A stretch of DNA of 64,000 bases, taken from contig CAVXZL010000011.1 of NCBI GenBank assembly GCA_963766345.1, positions 186,001 to 250,000 on the forward strand, given 5' to 3'. Below the pieces are notes generated by a model, which saw only the letters and a list, made by a program, of their open reading frames with translations, was not told where the DNA came from and did not search any database. Each line of letters begins with the position of its first letter. The stretch's first letter is position 1. The DNA is from DASVFB01 sp963766345 (GTDB lineage Bacteria > Actinomycetota > Thermoleophilia > Gaiellales > Gaiellaceae). The position numbers were made by a program, and so were the translations under genes. Positions 62,615 through 64,000 of this stretch are shown piece after piece.

Positions 62615-63645
62615 GCCGTCAATCTTACGGTCGAAGGCGCGAAGCCACCAGACCCCGGCGCGTCAGTTAACGAAGCGTGATCGGGCTCCCCGCCGTAGGC
62701 CGATTCGTGCAGCGCTTCGAGCACGCGCGCCTGTGCGACAGCGTCCTCGCGTCCGAGCAGCAGCTCGCCCTCGCCGCGGATCGCGTCGCTCACGTTCTCG
62801 AGCTCGAGGCGGTACGAGTCGACCGGCTCGAGCTCGATCCGCTCGGTCCCGTCTGCTCGGCGTACCTCGATCACCGGCACGTTGCAGTGCCACGGGTCGT
62901 CGAGGAAGAGCGAGCCCTCGCTGCCGATCGCCTCGAGCTCGTCGCGCTCGACCATCGCGGTGCCGCAGTCGAAGAGCGCGAGGACGTCGCCGGGGAAGCG
63001 CATCGTCGCCGCCAAGACCCAGTCCGTCCCGCTCTCGCCGAACCAGGCGCTGCCGAAGACGCTCTCCGGCTCACCGGCGAGGAGGCGGGACCCGCTGACG
63101 CAGTAGCAGCCGACGTCCATCAGCGCGCCGCCCTCGACGTCGGTGCGCAGGCGGATGTTCTCCGCGTCGTAGAGGCCGTAGCTGAACGCGGAGCGCACGA
63201 GGCGCAGCTCGCCGATCGCGCCGCCGTCGACGAGCTCCTTCACGCGCGCGGTCTGCGGGTTGTGGCGGTACATGAACGCCTCGCTCAACAGCAGGCCGTT
63301 GCGCTCGGCGGCGTCGAACGACGCCTCGACCTCGTCGACATGGCGCGAGAACGGCTTCTCACAGAGGACGTGCTTGCCCGCGTCGAGCGCCTTGATCGAC
63401 CACTCCGCGTGCATCGTGTTCGGCAGTGGGTTGTAGATCGCCTCGACGTCCGGATCCGCGAGCAGCTCGTCGTACGAGCCGTAGGCGCGCTCGATCTGCC
63501 ATTCGCGCGCGTACTCCTCGGCGCGGCTCTTGTCGCGGCTCGCGACGGCAATCAGGTCGACCTTCGGCGACGCCTGCGCGCCCGGAATGAGCCGGCGGTT
63601 GATGTCCGCAGTCGACAGGATGCCCCACTTGACTGCCGGCGCCAT
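62572..63645 (-). CDS. Gfo/Idh/MocA-family oxidoreductase
   Basis: 357 aa. KWGILSTADINRRLIPGAQ, LIAVASRDKSRA, GKHVLCEKPFSRH (EKP motif), SEAFMYRHNPQTARV, GGALMDVGCYCVSGSRLLAG. Near-identical motif order to the protein at 51957-52907, so the two are paralogues. The last ~40 residues are disordered and overlap the start of the RnfD-like gene by 43 nt. Probably oxidises or reduces a sugar at the expense of NAD(P). Confidence 0.9.
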   Translation of the reverse strand: MAPAVKWGILSTADINRRLIPGAQASPKVDLIAVASRDKSRAEEYAREWQIERAYGSYDELLADPDVEAIYNPLPNTMHAEWSIKALDAGKHVLCEKPFSRHVDEVEASFDAAERNGLLLSEAFMYRHNPQTARVKELVDGGAIGELRLVRSAFSYGLYDAENIRLRTDVEGGALMDVGCYCVSGSRLLAGEPESVFGSAWFGESGTDWVLAATMRFPGDVLALFDCGTAMVERDELEAIGSEGSLFLDDPWHCNVPVIEVRRADGTERIELEPVDSYRLELENVSDAIRGEGELLLGREDAVAQARVLEALHESAYGGEPDHASLTDAPGSGGFAPSTVRLTAWRLPRSGSPAARR

Positions 63646-63727
63646 CGCGTGAGCGTACTATCGCGCCACGAGCGAGAAGGCCGACACCGGGATCGGCGCC
63701 GCGCCGCAGGTCGAGGCGGCCGGCGAG

Positions 63728-64000
63728 CTGCAGGAGATCGGCGTCGGCATGCTCGGCTACGCCTTCATGGGCAAGGCGCACTCGAACGCGTTCCGCAAGC
63801 TCGCGTACATGACGTGGCCGCCGCCGCTCGTCCCCAGGCTCGTCGCGATCGCCGGCCGCAACGAGCAGGCGGTCGCGGCCGCGGCGCAGCGCTTCGGCTT
63901 CGAGCGCTGGACGACCGACTGGCGCGACGTCGTCTCCGACGAGCGCATCGGCCTCTTCGACAACGGCGGTCCGAACTCACTGCACGCCGAGCCGACGATC
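63728..64000 (+). CDS. Gfo/Idh/MocA-family oxidoreductase (3'-partial)
   Basis: The frame reads EIGVGMLGYAFMGKAHSNAF, LVAIAGRNEQAVAAAAQRFGF and LFDNGGPNSLHAEPTI, a third, more distant Gfo/Idh/MocA protein cut by the window end. The first ATG (63749) would remove half of the Rossmann beta-1 strand. The in-frame CTG at 63728 restores the usual 'M-x-EIGV' beginning and is used here, with low certainty. Divergent from the 62572-63645 gene. Confidence 0.78.
   Translation, partial: MQEIGVGMLGYAFMGKAHSNAFRKLAYMTWPPPLVPRLVAIAGRNEQAVAAAAQRFGFERWTTDWRDVVSDERIGLFDNGGPNSLHAEPTI

Overview
The window reads as chromosomal DNA of a high-GC, free-living actinobacterium. A Thermoleophilia-type lineage (Gaiellales/Solirubrobacterales) is my inference from gene style: UdgX, small actinobacterial families, RskA-type anti-sigma factor, group 3b-like [NiFe] hydrogenase. 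No marker gene here fixes the taxonomy. Nearly all DNA is coding, with many 1-20 nt overlaps and coupled starts. Several conserved genes carry single-base frameshifts, and one carries an in-frame stop. That pattern fits either an uncorrected draft/metagenomic assembly or real decay; the sequence alone cannot decide.

Layout. 1-7 kb: the 3' end of a 2-oxoglutarate dehydrogenase E1 gene (frameshifted), a broken sulfotransferase, udgX, an M29 aminopeptidase and a class III aminotransferase. 7-15.6 kb: a class V PLP enzyme; a minus-strand operon of an ABM-like protein, a GH65 glycoside phosphorylase/hydrolase with a degenerate HAD-like front end, a double universal stress protein and a membrane-anchored relative; then a frameshifted tryptophanase-like lyase and a TolB-like propeller protein. 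15.8-20.8 kb: small membrane proteins, an MFS exporter, a decayed GNAT gene, a CBS-pair protein, and an aldehyde dehydrogenase with its DUF779 partner.

20.9-31.0 kb is the clearest metabolic unit: a soluble NAD(P)-linked [NiFe] hydrogenase. On the minus strand lie the Fe-S beta subunit, a cNMP-binding protein, the FAD/2Fe-2S gamma subunit, the small subunit, the large subunit, a maturation protease and a HypA-like protein. Divergent on the plus strand are hypF (two frameshifts), hypC, a second HypC-like gene, hypD and hypE. No hypB is present.

32.4-45.7 kb is bounded by a 49-nt direct repeat: the 3' half of tRNA-Ala(UGC) at the left and the intact tRNA gene at the right. This is the geometry left by site-specific integration, although no integrase remains. 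Inside are three secreted-repeat (COG4315-type) genes, one fused to DUF3455, one fused to five RTX-like modules and one reduced to a remnant. The segment also holds a single-module RTX-like protein, an ECF-like sigma factor with an RskA-type anti-sigma factor, a MerR gene with an amber codon beside its divergent partner, and a frameshifted PlsC-type acyltransferase.

45.7-52 kb: a metallopeptidase, a rhomboid protease, an Hsp20 gene with a strong promoter, an OmpR/histidine-kinase pair, a lipoprotein, a cytochrome c and a DUF6529-like membrane protein. 52-64 kb looks like carbohydrate uptake and catabolism: three Gfo/Idh/MocA oxidoreductases, a galactokinase-like GHMP kinase, an SDR, a PfkB kinase and a xylose-type ABC importer. 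It also contains a large RnfD-like/FG-GAP fusion protein.
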